This document shows positions 15,082-24,218 of a stretch of DNA of 34,117 nt, piece by piece. Every line of letters begins with the position of its first letter. The first letter of the stretch is position 1. A model generated the notes under the pieces. It was not told where the DNA came from. It searched no databases and saw only the letters and a program-made list of their open reading frames with translations. This stretch comes from JAMBLL01 sp964387145 (lineage in GTDB: Bacteria; Actinomycetota; Acidimicrobiia; Spongiisociales; UBA5794): assembly GCA_964387145.1 (NCBI GenBank), contig CAYLVM010000012.1, positions 1 to 34,117 of the forward strand, written 5' to 3'. A program made the translations under genes and the position numbers.

Positions 15082-18000
15082 GTGAAACTCAAACACCTGA
15101 CACTTCGTGGCTTCAAGTCCTTCGCCGACCGTACCCGTCTCGACTTCGCATCGGGCGTGAACGTGGTCGTTGGACCGAACGGCTCCGGCAAGTCGAACAT
15201 CCTCGATGCGATCGCCTGGGTCATGGGCACCCAGGCAACGCGATCGTTGCGCACGGAGAAGATGGAGGACCTCGTCTTTGCAGGAACCGCGACGAGGCCA
15301 CCTTTGCCCAGGGCAGAGGTGTCGCTGACCTTTGCGAACGACGAGTCTCTCATGCCTCTCGATTTTGCAGAGATCACGATCACCAGACGACTGTTCAGAG
15401 ACGGGACGTCTGAGTACGAACTCAACGGCGTCCCCTGCCGCCTCCTCGACATCCAGGAGCTTCTCTCGGACGGAGGGATCGGACGTCAGCAACACGTGCT
15501 CGTCGGGCAGGGCCAGGTCGGGGAGGTACTCAACGCCAGCCCGCAGGATCACCGAGCGGTGATCGAGGAAGCCGCCGGTGTGACCAAGCATCGCGGTCGT
15601 CGAGACCGTTCGGTCCGTCGACTCGAACGCACGGGTCACGACATCGAGCGCTTGAAGGACATCCTCGGCCAGCAACGCAAGGCGTTGCGCCCGCTCAAAC
15701 GTCAAGCGAACGCTGCTCTGCGATACGACTCGGTCAAGTCAGAGGCCGTGTCCTTGCGACTGTGGCTCGGAGGTGAACAGCTTCGGGTGCTGCGTTCCCG
15801 CCTCGGTGAAGCCACGATCGAACGCAAGGATGCAGCTCAAACGCTTGCGGCCACCGACGCCGAACTTGCAGCACTGCGCACAGACCTCGATCGTCTGCGT
15901 ACAGCCGCAGGAGCCGTCGGCGTCGAGTTGAGTCGTGATACCGCTGCCGCAGCCCGCCTCGAGACCGTGCGTGAGCGGCTCTCATCTATCTCGCTCGTGG
16001 CGAGGGAACGATCCCAGGCGATCACGTCGCGTCTCGAGGGAGCAGGCGAGCGCCGCGAGGATCTTGAACTCGAAGCTCGGGATCTCGAACGGGTGATCAG
16101 CGAAGCTGCAGGTCTCGAGCTTCGAACTCGTGAACATGTCGCCCAGCGAGAAGAAGCCTTGCAGGCACTTGAGGATGAGGAGCGATCGCTTGCCGAGCAG
16201 ATCCAGCTTCCGACGGAGGGCGTCGTCGCGAATCTCCGGGGGGATCTGCGTTCTCTGGAGACGGCTTCGGCGAGAGACGCGACCGAGAAGGACCAGATCA
16301 TGCGGCGACTCCGCGTGGTCGAAGATCGGATCGCCGACGAGCGATCTGAGATCGAGCGGCTGAACCTCGAGATCCAGCGCTCCGACATTGCTGTGACCTC
16401 CTTGTCTCAGATCTATGAGACCAAGCGAGAACGTCGCCGGGCGGCTGAAGCTGCCTTCCAAGAGGCACGGCAAGCGAGCGACGACCTTCAACTCGATGTC
16501 GCACGAGCCCAAGCAAGAGTCGAGGCGCTCGAATCCGCGCTTGCAGGGCTTGTCGACGAACGTGCGCTCGAGATCGCCGACACATCCGAGGGCGTTCTTG
16601 GTGCTGTGGTCAGTCTGCTCGACGTCCCCGTCGAGTACGCCCCTGCAGTCGATGCTGCCCTTGGTGCGTGGCGATCGTCGTACGCAGCCCAAGGCAAGGT
16701 CCAGATGCGTTCAGCGATCGAGGCCCTCAAGGCCGTGGGAACCGGTGGAGTGTCGTTCGTCGTGCCCGACGCAGGAGACGACTCACTGGCACGGGATGCC
16801 GCCGCACGTTTCGGCGTCGAACCGCTGATCGATCTCCTTGGACCCGAAGCCGATCGAGAACTCGCCGGCGGGTTCCTCGGGGACGTTGTTCTCGTCGAGG
16901 GATGGAACACGGCGTGGCAGATCGTTGCAAGCATGCCGGGACTTCGCGCAGTGACCCCCGAAGGCGACGTCGTGACCTCCACGGGGATGATCGTTGCACA
17001 GCCCGACGGCGCCGGACCCGCAGCGTTGGAGTCGTCTCGTGTCGCCCTCGAATCCGTCGAGCGTGACCTCGTACGGGCATCGAGCATCGCGACTGCAACG
17101 CAGCACACGTTCGATGCTGCGTTCGAGGAGGAGCAGACTGCGCTCGAGGAGCTCGAGGCGATCGAAGCCAAGCTCGGTGGTCTCACGGAGGGCCTGGGTC
17201 TCGTCGATCGTGCGCTTGGAGCATCGGTCGAGGAGTCTGACCGGCTGCTGATGCGGACCCAAGCGATCGCCGACGCTGTTCGTGCCAGAGATGAACGCAT
17301 CGCGGTGCTTCGCCAGAGGGTCGCCGAGTTCGAGGGAGAGGAAGCGGTTCGCCAGGCTGCATGGGATGCCCTGAACGTCCGGCGCGAGGAGATCGCAGTG
17401 AAACGCGATACCGCTCGCCAGGCGTTGCAGAGCGAAACAGCAGAGCTTGCAGGGCTCACCGAGCGCCGCAAGATGAGCGAACACCGCCTCACGGTGGTGC
17501 GGGGCGAGTTGAACCAACTTCGCCTCCTTCCCGATGACGACGGTATCGTCGATGCGCTCTCACGCATCGACACGATCGCTACGGAGGCGATCGAGCACGT
17601 CTCTGTCCATGTCGAGGCACTGCGCGAACGCCAACGGCTGCTGAGAGAGCGCGTCGGAAGCGCGAATACAGAGCTCGTCACCGCAGAGAACCGACGTGAG
17701 GAACTCGAGACGGCCGGGCGAGTCGTATCGGCGACGCTGAACGAGCTGGATGTCGAACTCGCCGAGATTCGGGTTCGTGACGAAGCTGCATGCGAGGCGC
17801 TGCGCAGGGACGCGGATGCATCCGAGGACCTGGCGCTCGCCGCTCCGAGGCCCACCATGGAGGAGGGGAGCGATCCGCATGCCAGGCTGGAGTCGTTGCT
17901 CGCTGATCTTCGCCGCATGGGGCCCATCAATCCGCTCGCCGCAGTGGAGTACGAGGACCTCGCAGCCCAGGTCGAGGAGCTCGAGAGCCAGCTTGGCGAC

Positions 18001-18522
18001 CTCGACGCTTCCCGTGCAGAGCTCAAGAAGGTGATCGCCGCTCTCGATGACAAGATGGTCGTCCTCTTCGAGGAGGCCTTCGCCGAGATCGCGGCGTTCT
18101 ACGAGGAGAACTTCGCACTCGTCTTCCCCGGGGGAAAAGGTCGTCTCCGGCTGGACGAATCAGATGACCCACTCGCCACAGGCGTCCTGGTCGAAGCGCA
18201 ACCTGCAGGCAAGAAGGTTGGCAGACTCTCCCTCCTGAGTGGAGGCGAGCGATCACTGGCGGCCCTGGCGTTCCTGTTCGCTGTGTTCCGTGCCCGACCG
18301 AGCCCGTTCTACGTGCTCGACGAGGTCGAGGCTGCCCTCGACGATGCGAACCTCCACCGGTTCCTCCGTCTCGTCGACACGCTACGTGTGGACACTCAGC
18401 TCGTGATCATCACACACCAGCAGCAGACGATGGAGGCTGCCGACGTCCTGTACGGTGTCACGATGGAGCCGGGGGAGTCCTCCAAGGTGATCTCGAAGCG
18501 CATGAGCAGCGTTACCGTTTAG
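15082..18522 (+). CDS. smc: Chromosome segregation protein SMC
   Basis: 1146 residues, full length. It is the ATPase core of bacterial condensin. Walker A GPNGSGKSN (about 31-39) is in the N-terminal head; long coiled coils (about 165-490 and 640-980) flank the hinge (about 500-640, with GVLGAVVSLLDVP and EGWNTAWQIV). The C-terminal head has the signature LLSGGERSLAALAFLFAVF (about 1049-1067) and Walker B FYVLDEVEAALDD (about 1075-1087). The GTG start at 15082 is fixed by the head sequence MKLKHLTLRGFKSFADRT and by the promoter just upstream. ftsY follows after 29 nt. Its kleisin partners scpA and scpB are not in the window. Confidence 0.95.
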   Translation: MKLKHLTLRGFKSFADRTRLDFASGVNVVVGPNGSGKSNILDAIAWVMGTQATRSLRTEKMEDLVFAGTATRPPLPRAEVSLTFANDESLMPLDFAEITITRRLFRDGTSEYELNGVPCRLLDIQELLSDGGIGRQQHVLVGQGQVGEVLNASPQDHRAVIEEAAGVTKHRGRRDRSVRRLERTGHDIERLKDILGQQRKALRPLKRQANAALRYDSVKSEAVSLRLWLGGEQLRVLRSRLGEATIERKDAAQTLAATDAELAALRTDLDRLRTAAGAVGVELSRDTAAAARLETVRERLSSISLVARERSQAITSRLEGAGERREDLELEARDLERVISEAAGLELRTREHVAQREEALQALEDEERSLAEQIQLPTEGVVANLRGDLRSLETASARDATEKDQIMRRLRVVEDRIADERSEIERLNLEIQRSDIAVTSLSQIYETKRERRRAAEAAFQEARQASDDLQLDVARAQARVEALESALAGLVDERALEIADTSEGVLGAVVSLLDVPVEYAPAVDAALGAWRSSYAAQGKVQMRSAIEALKAVGTGGVSFVVPDAGDDSLARDAAARFGVEPLIDLLGPEADRELAGGFLGDVVLVEGWNTAWQIVASMPGLRAVTPEGDVVTSTGMIVAQPDGAGPAALESSRVALESVERDLVRASSIATATQHTFDAAFEEEQTALEELEAIEAKLGGLTEGLGLVDRALGASVEESDRLLMRTQAIADAVRARDERIAVLRQRVAEFEGEEAVRQAAWDALNVRREEIAVKRDTARQALQSETAELAGLTERRKMSEHRLTVVRGELNQLRLLPDDDGIVDALSRIDTIATEAIEHVSVHVEALRERQRLLRERVGSANTELVTAENRREELETAGRVVSATLNELDVELAEIRVRDEAACEALRRDADASEDLALAAPRPTMEEGSDPHARLESLLADLRRMGPINPLAAVEYEDLAAQVEELESQLGDLDASRAELKKVIAALDDKMVVLFEEAFAEIAAFYEENFALVFPGGKGRLRLDESDDPLATGVLVEAQPAGKKVGRLSLLSGGERSLAALAFLFAVFRARPSPFYVLDEVEAALDDANLHRFLRLVDTLRVDTQLVIITHQQQTMEAADVLYGVTMEPGESSKVISKRMSSVTV

Positions 18523-18551
18523 GGCCAGCGTGGAAGCCTGAGAGGTAGTTC

Positions 18552-19565
18552 GTGGATCCGATTCTGATCATCATTCTCGCCGTTGCGGTCGTCGCGATCG
18601 TGGTGGTAGCCGTGATCGCAATGAGGCGCAGGCCCGACAGCCCGGCTGCACAGTCGACGGTGACAGCACCTGGAAAGGCTGAGAAGGGGTTGCGTGACCG
18701 CCTCGCAAAGCCACGCGGTGCCCTCGCTGGAGCGCTTGGCAGCCTCTTCTCGTCGGCCCATCTCGATGATGAGGACTGGGAGGAACTCGAGGATGCACTC
18801 GTGGCAGCCGATGTGGGGCCACAGACGGCCTCCGAGATCGTCGCATCGGTCAGGGCAGCGAAGCCGAAGTCGGGTGAGGAGGCCCGTTCACTCCTCGAAC
18901 GGGAGCTCGTGTCGATACTCGATGGCAAGGATCGGATCCTGCATCTCGAGGGCTCTCCGGCGGTCATCGTCGTCGTGGGAGTCAACGGCACAGGCAAGAC
19001 GACCAGTATCGCCAAGATCGCGAACAAGCTCGTGAGCGGCGGCTCATCGGTCGTTCTCGGAGCGGCAGACACCTTTCGTGCTGCAGCAGATACCCAGTTG
19101 CGAACATGGGGGGACCGCGTTGGTGTCCCCGTCGTGTCGGGAACGCCGGGTGCCGATCCGGCCTCGGTCGCTTTCGACGCGTTCTCGAAAGCGAAGAGCG
19201 ACGGTGCCGATGTGGTGATCATCGATACTGCCGGTCGGCTTCACAGCCAGACGAACCTGATGGATGAACTCTCCAAAGTGGTGCGCATCCTCGAGCGCGA
19301 GGCGGGGGCGATCGACGAGACCCTTCTTGTCCTCGATGGAACCACCGGCCAGAACGGGCTCGTGCAGGCGAGGGCGTTCACCGAAGCGGTCGGCGTCACC
19401 GGCTTGGTGTTGACAAAACTCGACGGGACATCGCGCGGCGGCATAGCGATTGCCGTCGAACGAACACTGGGTGTTCCTGTGAAGTACATCGGTGTCGGCG
19501 AGGCGATGGACGACCTCCTACCATTCGATCCCGAGGCTTTCGTCGAAGCGCTGATCGCGAGGTAG
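18552..19565 (+). CDS. ftsY: Signal recognition particle receptor FtsY
   Basis: 337 residues. It is the SRP receptor GTPase that docks ribosome-SRP complexes at the membrane. The N-terminus is a true membrane helix (DPILIIILAVAVVAIVVVAV, 2-21), as in other actinobacteria, not the acidic A domain of E. coli. The NG domain follows: N part about 45-130, G1 GVNGTGKTT (143-151), DTAGRLHSQ, and the TKLDG box. The start is GTG 18552 with a GAGAGG upstream. Its partner Ffh is encoded 8 kb downstream. cdd starts 2 nt after its stop. Confidence 0.95.
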   Translation: MDPILIIILAVAVVAIVVVAVIAMRRRPDSPAAQSTVTAPGKAEKGLRDRLAKPRGALAGALGSLFSSAHLDDEDWEELEDALVAADVGPQTASEIVASVRAAKPKSGEEARSLLERELVSILDGKDRILHLEGSPAVIVVVGVNGTGKTTSIAKIANKLVSGGSSVVLGAADTFRAAADTQLRTWGDRVGVPVVSGTPGADPASVAFDAFSKAKSDGADVVIIDTAGRLHSQTNLMDELSKVVRILEREAGAIDETLLVLDGTTGQNGLVQARAFTEAVGVTGLVLTKLDGTSRGGIAIAVERTLGVPVKYIGVGEAMDDLLPFDPEAFVEALIAR

Positions 19566-19567
19566 AT

Positions 19568-19957
19568 ATGACCGATGCCGAGTTGCTCGATAGAGCAGCC
19601 GTTGCAGCTGAGAGCTCCTACTCGCCGTACTCACACTTCCGTGTCGGTGCTGCCGTCGTAACGGACGGAGGTGAGGTCGTCACAGGTGCGAACATCGAGA
19701 ACGCTGCCTTCGGGGCGTCGATATGTGCCGAGGCGAACGCGATCACCACCGCTGTTGGTCGGGGGGCAAGAGCCATCGCTGTTGTAGCTGTCGTCTGTCT
19801 CGACGGCGAGCTGTGCACGCCGTGTGGAAACTGTCGTCAGATCATGCGGGAGTTCCAGGTTGAACGTGTCATCCTCCGCGCTCCTGACGGCTCACCAGTC
19901 GTGGTCACGATCGAGGATCTACTCCCGATGTCCTTTGGTCCCGAAGCGCTCCGGTAG
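19568..19957 (+). CDS. cdd: Cytidine deaminase
   Basis: 129 residues, the tetrameric short type. It deaminates cytidine and deoxycytidine to (deoxy)uridine. Zinc ligands are Cys53, Cys86 and Cys89 (CAE and PCGNC), with catalytic Glu55; NIENAAFGAS is the substrate-binding loop. ATG 19568 lies 2 nt after ftsY, and the GAGGT at the ftsY end serves as ribosome binding site. Its product feeds the deoA/upp genes on the opposite strand nearby. Confidence 0.95.
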   Translation: MTDAELLDRAAVAAESSYSPYSHFRVGAAVVTDGGEVVTGANIENAAFGASICAEANAITTAVGRGARAIAVVAVVCLDGELCTPCGNCRQIMREFQVERVILRAPDGSPVVVTIEDLLPMSFGPEALR

Positions 19958-19970
19958 CAGGCACCGTACG

Positions 19971-20007
19971 AGTAACGGCCGCCGGCGCGAAGCCGACGGC
20001 CGTTACT
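19971..20007. terminator. Bidirectional terminator hairpin between cdd and etfA
   Basis: A stem of 15 pairs with one C·A mismatch (outer arm AGTAACGGCCG with CGGCCGTTACT) has a GCGAA loop. It fills the 59-nt gap between two convergent genes. There is no strong U-tract on either side, so it may act with Rho or as a processing block. Confidence 0.6.
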
Positions 20008-20016
20008 GATAGAGAG

Positions 20017-20967
20017 TCAGCTCCTGGACTTGAGCGCCTCGATGAGTTGTGGGACGACCTTGTGGAGGTCGCCGACGACACCGAGGTCGGCGAGACCGAA
20101 GATCGGCGCGTCGGGGTCCTTGTTGATCGCGATGATCGTCGAGGAACCTTTCATACCCACGATGTGCTGCATTGCACCCGAGATGCCTGCGGCGATGTAG
20201 ACGCTCGGTTTGACCGTCTTTCCCGTCTGGCCGATCTGGTACGAGTAGGGCACCCAGCCGGCATCGACGACGGCCCGTGTCCCTCCGACGGCCCCGCCGA
20301 GCAACTTGGCGAGCTCATCGAGCATCGCGAACTTGTCCGCTGCACCCAGACCACGGCCACCCGACACGACGATCGGCGCGGCTTCCAGGTCCGGCCCTTC
20401 TGAGGCCTCGACGTGGCGTTCGGTGATCGTTGCGCCACCGGACCGACCTGTATCGGGAAGGGCGACGGTTTCGACGTCGGGAATACCTCCTCCGGACTCT
20501 TGGGCAACGAAGACCTTCGGCCTGGTGATCACCAAGGCAGGGCCATCGGATGCAACCCGGGTCGTGACCGAGAGGCTGCCACCCAGGATCTCAGATGTGA
20601 CCGTGACAGAGTCCTCGAGAGAGACATCGAGGGCGTTGGAAACGACCGGCGCTCCGAGGCGCGCAGCAAGGCGCCCGGCGACGTCACGGTCTGTGTTTCC
20701 CATGCCGAAGAGGACGAGCTTCGCGTCGGACCCTTCGATCAACCCAGCGAGAGCCTGTGTAGCAGGAGCGGCTGGGAGGATGTCACCGGTGTCGAGGTGG
20801 TGCACCGTACGGGCTCCGTGGGCGCCGAGCATCGCGAACGCATCGGATGATCCAGGACCAACGTAGAACACGACAGCGTCACCCATGGAGGTCGCCTTCG
20901 AAACGAGTTCGAGTGACCCGGGTGTCGGTGCCCCGTCGATCCCTTCTGCGAATACCCAGATAGCCAT
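20017..20967 (-). CDS. etfA: Electron transfer flavoprotein alpha subunit
   Basis: 316 residues. It is the FAD-carrying subunit that accepts electrons from acyl-CoA and similar dehydrogenases. The C-terminal FAD-binding part is diagnostic: VVSGGRGLG, SYQIGQTGKTVKPSVYIAAGISGA, GMKGSSTIIAINKDPDAPIF and DLGVVGDLHKVVPQL. Start ATG 20967; it lies directly after etfB in the order etfB–etfA. Confidence 0.95.
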   Translation of the reverse strand: MAIWVFAEGIDGAPTPGSLELVSKATSMGDAVVFYVGPGSSDAFAMLGAHGARTVHHLDTGDILPAAPATQALAGLIEGSDAKLVLFGMGNTDRDVAGRLAARLGAPVVSNALDVSLEDSVTVTSEILGGSLSVTTRVASDGPALVITRPKVFVAQESGGGIPDVETVALPDTGRSGGATITERHVEASEGPDLEAAPIVVSGGRGLGAADKFAMLDELAKLLGGAVGGTRAVVDAGWVPYSYQIGQTGKTVKPSVYIAAGISGAMQHIVGMKGSSTIIAINKDPDAPIFGLADLGVVGDLHKVVPQLIEALKSRS

Positions 20968-20968
20968 G

Positions 20969-21727
20969 TCAGATCACCTTCACTTGTTCGAGGAGTTCGA
21001 CGATCTTGAGGTACGCCTCGCCATCGTCCTCTACCAGCTCACCGGCTGCCCGCGATGCCACGGGTTCGACGGCGGTGACCGTCTGTGTGACGACGGGTTC
21101 GACCCCGAGGTCCGCTGCGGTCGTGGTGTCGACCGGTTTCGACTTCGCCTGCATGATCCCCTTGAACGTCGGGTACCGCGGCTCGACCGCACCGGCGGTG
21201 ACCGCAACAACGGCGGGGAGGGGGCTGGTGACCGTCTCGTACCCTGAAGCGGTCTGGCGCTCGATCGTGACCGTGTCATCGGCGACGGAGAAGCCGCGGG
21301 CGAACGAGAGACACGGAACGTCGAGGAGCTCGGACATCATCTGTGGTACGACGCCGCTGTAGCCGTCGGTGGATTCGGTGCCGGTTATGACGAGATCGAA
21401 GCCTTCACGTTGAACGGCAGCGCTCAGGATCCTCGCAGTCGTCAGGGCATCGGAACCCTTGAGCGCTGCATCATCGACGAGAACTGCCTTGTCCGCCCCC
21501 ATGGCAAGAGCCTGGCGGATGCCTTGTAGCGAACCCGACGGGGACATCGAGAAGAGGGTGACGGTTCCTTCGGTCGCTTCGGCGAGCTGGAGGCCGACTT
21601 CGACACCGACACGGTCCGTGTCGTCGAGGACCTGATCATTCGGACGCACGACCCAGTGGTTCTCGCCATCGAGCTCGTACGGGGTTGCCGGGTCCGGAAT
21701 CTGCTTGACACAGACCGCGATGTTCAT
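20969..21727 (-). CDS. etfB: Electron transfer flavoprotein beta subunit
   Basis: 252 residues from ATG 21727. It is the AMP-binding partner of EtfA. MNIAVCVKQIPDP is the usual N-terminus; other family segments are ALAMGADKAVLV, TGTESTDGYSGVVPQMMSELLDVP and EPRYPTFKGIMQAK. A reading from further upstream would add 12 unlike residues; the chosen start has AAAGGAG 10 nt upstream. A TAACAT hexamer at 21762-21767 (minus strand) is a plausible -10, so etfBA may be transcribed separately from the salvage operon upstream. Confidence 0.95.
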   Translation of the reverse strand: MNIAVCVKQIPDPATPYELDGENHWVVRPNDQVLDDTDRVGVEVGLQLAEATEGTVTLFSMSPSGSLQGIRQALAMGADKAVLVDDAALKGSDALTTARILSAAVQREGFDLVITGTESTDGYSGVVPQMMSELLDVPCLSFARGFSVADDTVTIERQTASGYETVTSPLPAVVAVTAGAVEPRYPTFKGIMQAKSKPVDTTTAADLGVEPVVTQTVTAVEPVASRAAGELVEDDGEAYLKIVELLEQVKVI

Positions 21728-21761
21728 GGCGTTGCCGCTCCTTTGGTGGGAATCGTTGTGC

Positions 21762-21767
21762 ATGTTA
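21762..21767 (-). promoter_or_regulatory. Possible -10 of the etfBA promoter
   Basis: TAACAT on the minus strand lies 34 nt before the etfB start, giving a leader with the AAAGGAG ribosome binding site. A TTGGGC lies about 15 nt further upstream as a weak -35. Confidence 0.35.
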
Positions 21768-21796
21768 CGGACTTTGAGTGCTTGCCCAAAAACCGA

Positions 21797-22630
21797 TCAG
21801 TCATCGCGAGCGACGAGAACCGGGAGGAAGCGGTCGAGCACCTTGGCGAAGGTTGCCCTGGCTCGTTCCGCTGTGGAGGTCACGTCGGTGTGGCTCAGTG
21901 GTGTGGGTGAGATCCCTGCGGCGAGGTTGGTCACGAGGGAGATGGCCGCAACTTGCGCTCCCATGTGGTTCGCTGCGATCACCTCGGGCACCGTGGACAT
22001 GCCGACGAGGTCTGCCCCCATGGTCTTGGCCATCCTGACCTCGGCCGGTGTCTCGTACGTCGGGCCGAGGAACCACGCGTAGACCCCATCGTGGACGGGG
22101 AGGTCGAGGTCGGTGAGCACGGCGGCGAGATCCCATCTCAACCCGGCGGTGTACGCGTTCGTGAGATCCAGGAACCTCGGGCCGAGACGGTCGTCGTTCG
22201 GGCCGGTGAGAGGGTTCATTCCTGCCAGATTCAGATGGTCCGAGATGATGACGAGATCCCCGGGGGAGAACGCCGGATTGATGCCTCCTGCAGCGTTGGT
22301 GAGGAGCACCCGTTTCGCCCCCGCTTTGATCGCCGTTCGCACGCCAAACACGACGTCGCTCATCGGCCACCCCTCATATGCATGGACGCGTCCCGACATG
22401 ACGAGGAGTCGCCGGTCACCGATCGGGGCGCTGATGAGGGACCCGCCGTGGCCGGTCACCTTCGGTACAGGGAAGCCGGGGACATCCTCGTACGGGATGG
22501 TCACAGCGTCGGGGAGGTGCTCCGCGTACTCCCCGAGACCAGAACCGAGGACCACAAGAGCGTCGTGCCGCGAGACGCCGGTACGAGCAGTGAGGAACGC
22601 AGCGGCCGCGGCTATCGCGTGGTAGTTCAT
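21797..22630 (-). CDS. punA: Purine nucleoside phosphorylase (trimeric type)
   Basis: 277 residues. It phosphorolyses purine (deoxy)nucleosides to base and pentose-1-phosphate. Motifs of the low-molecular-mass family are VLGSGLG (27-33), GHGGSL (60-65), GRVHAYEG (80-87), LTNAAGGIN (110-118) and GMSTVPEVIAA. The start ATG 22630 overlaps the deoA stop (ATGA); the frame is open further upstream inside deoA but is noise there. It is the last gene of the upp–atl–deoA–punA operon. Confidence 0.94.
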   Translation of the reverse strand: MNYHAIAAAAAFLTARTGVSRHDALVVLGSGLGEYAEHLPDAVTIPYEDVPGFPVPKVTGHGGSLISAPIGDRRLLVMSGRVHAYEGWPMSDVVFGVRTAIKAGAKRVLLTNAAGGINPAFSPGDLVIISDHLNLAGMNPLTGPNDDRLGPRFLDLTNAYTAGLRWDLAAVLTDLDLPVHDGVYAWFLGPTYETPAEVRMAKTMGADLVGMSTVPEVIAANHMGAQVAAISLVTNLAAGISPTPLSHTDVTSTAERARATFAKVLDRFLPVLVARDD

Positions 22631-23934
22631 CGCAGAGTTTCGAGGACCAGATTGGGTCGTGCGGTCGGGGTTTCCGATATCGACCACGCATCGTCTGCGG
22701 TGGCGAGGGCGTTCTCGAGCTTGGCGCGGTCGCGGTATGCAACGATTGCGAGCGGGTCTCCCTTCGACACGGCATCGCCGATCTTCGCCCTGATCGAGAA
22801 CCCGACTCCAGGGTCGACCTCGTCTTCTTTCGTCGCCCGTCCGGCACCGAGGCGGACGCCTGCGGTACCGATGGCGAAGGCATCGCACGACGAAACCCAG
22901 CCATCGCGGGGTGCCTGTATGACGTGTTCATAGGGTGCGATCTCGAGGCGTTCGGGATGCTCGATGTACGACGGGTCTCCGCCCTGGGCTTCGGTGAGGC
23001 GGACCATCGTCTCGAACGCTGTTCCGGATTCGAGTGCATTCCGTACCTTGTCCTGTGCCATGATCGGGTCGGACTCGCCGGCGAGCATCAGCATCTCGAT
23101 GGCAAAGCGGATCGTCAACTCCGTGACGTCGTCGGGTCCTTCGCCTCGCAGCACGGCGATCGACTCCTGGATCTCGTTCGCGTTCCCGATGGCTTGTCCG
23201 AGTGGCTGATCCATGTTCGTGAGGATCGCTGTGACGGGTGTGTCGTGGCTCGCCCCGATGCCGATCATCGTGGTGGCGAGCTCGGTTGCATCGGCCTTGG
23301 TCTTCATGAAGGCCCCGCTGCCGACCTTGATATCGAGAAGGAGTCCGTCGAGGTCCTCGGCGAGCTTCTTGGACATGATCGACGACGAGATGAGTGGTAC
23401 CGAGGGCACGGTTCCGGTCGCATCTCGCAGCGAGTAGATCCTGCGGTCTGCCGGGACGAGGCTCTCCGTCTGGCCGACCATCACCATCCCGATGTCTTCG
23501 AGTTGGCTTGCGAACACCTCGGGGTCGATGTCGACCGAGAACCCGGGTATCGACTCGAGCTTGTCGAGGGTGCCTCCGGTGTGTCCGAGACCCCGCCCCG
23601 ACATCATCGGGACCGCCACACCGCACGCTGCGACGATGGGGGCGAGTGGGATGGATATCTTGTCCCCGACACCGCCTGTCGAGTGCTTATCGATCTTCGC
23701 CTTACCGACGCTCGACAGATCGAGGACTTCCCCCGAGTGCAGCATTGCCTCCGTCCAGGCTGCGAGTTCCACGCCCGACATACCGCGAAAGAGGACCGCC
23801 ATGAGGAACGCAGAGAGCTGGTAGTCGGGCAGGGCATCGGCTGTGTACTGCGTGATGATCCACGCAAGTTCGTCCGGAGTGAGGCTTGTACCGTCGCGCT
23901 TTTTGCCGATGAGTTCGACCATCGAGTAGGTCAT
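22627..23934 (-). CDS. deoA: Thymidine/pyrimidine-nucleoside phosphorylase
   Basis: 435 residues. It phosphorolyses thymidine, deoxyuridine or uridine. Phosphate-binding KHSTGGVGDK is at 83-92 and the family signature SGRGLGHTGGTLDKLE at 112-127; an alpha/beta C-terminal domain follows. The length fits both deoA and the broader-range pdp, and the sequence alone does not separate them. Start ATG 23934 overlaps the stop of the ATL gene, and its stop overlaps the punA start, so translation is coupled along the operon. Confidence 0.93.
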   Translation of the reverse strand: MTYSMVELIGKKRDGTSLTPDELAWIITQYTADALPDYQLSAFLMAVLFRGMSGVELAAWTEAMLHSGEVLDLSSVGKAKIDKHSTGGVGDKISIPLAPIVAACGVAVPMMSGRGLGHTGGTLDKLESIPGFSVDIDPEVFASQLEDIGMVMVGQTESLVPADRRIYSLRDATGTVPSVPLISSSIMSKKLAEDLDGLLLDIKVGSGAFMKTKADATELATTMIGIGASHDTPVTAILTNMDQPLGQAIGNANEIQESIAVLRGEGPDDVTELTIRFAIEMLMLAGESDPIMAQDKVRNALESGTAFETMVRLTEAQGGDPSYIEHPERLEIAPYEHVIQAPRDGWVSSCDAFAIGTAGVRLGAGRATKEDEVDPGVGFSIRAKIGDAVSKGDPLAIVAYRDRAKLENALATADDAWSISETPTARPNLVLETLR

Positions 23935-24218
23935 CGTGTATCTCTCATGACAACGGCTCCGTTCCAGATCTCGACACCTTCACTGCGCAAGCGCTCTGCA
24001 TGATCGGCCTCTAATCCAGGGACGAGGCGTCCGTTGGCCGCGATCACGCGCCACCACGGTAATCCGGGCGTCGAGCGAAGGAGGTTCCCTACGGCACGGG
24101 CAGCGCCGGGGAACCCTGCCTCTTCGGCGACCTCGCCGTACGTGGAGATCTCACCGGGAGGTATCGCAGTGACCGTCTCGATGACGGCGTTGGCGAAGCG
24201 ATCCTCCCGGTCGATCAT
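23931..24218 (-). CDS. Alkyltransferase-like (ATL) DNA-binding protein
   Basis: 95 residues, just the DNA-binding domain of O6-alkylguanine-DNA methyltransferase (STYGEVAEEAGFPGAARAVGNLLRS, with presumed Arg finger Arg41). The active-site PCHRV is PWWRV (54-58), so the alkyl-accepting Cys is Trp. In known ATL proteins (PWHRV) such domains bind alkylated guanine and pass it to nucleotide excision repair; that role is inferred here. It is odd in that it sits inside a nucleoside-salvage operon, with its start overlapping the upp stop (TGATG) and its stop overlapping deoA. Confidence 0.85.
   Translation of the reverse strand: MIDREDRFANAVIETVTAIPPGEISTYGEVAEEAGFPGAARAVGNLLRSTPGLPWWRVIAANGRLVPGLEADHAERLRSEGVEIWNGAVVMRDTR

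Noticed and set aside
16488..18053. Long open frame of 521 codons antisense to smc
   Set aside because: Its composition is Ser/Arg/Ala-rich and featureless, as expected for the shadow of a GC-rich gene; smc is complete and certain.
19971..20007. Attachment site or mobile-element end
   Set aside because: It is a single hairpin between two convergent genes with no integrase or duplicated flank; a terminator explains it.
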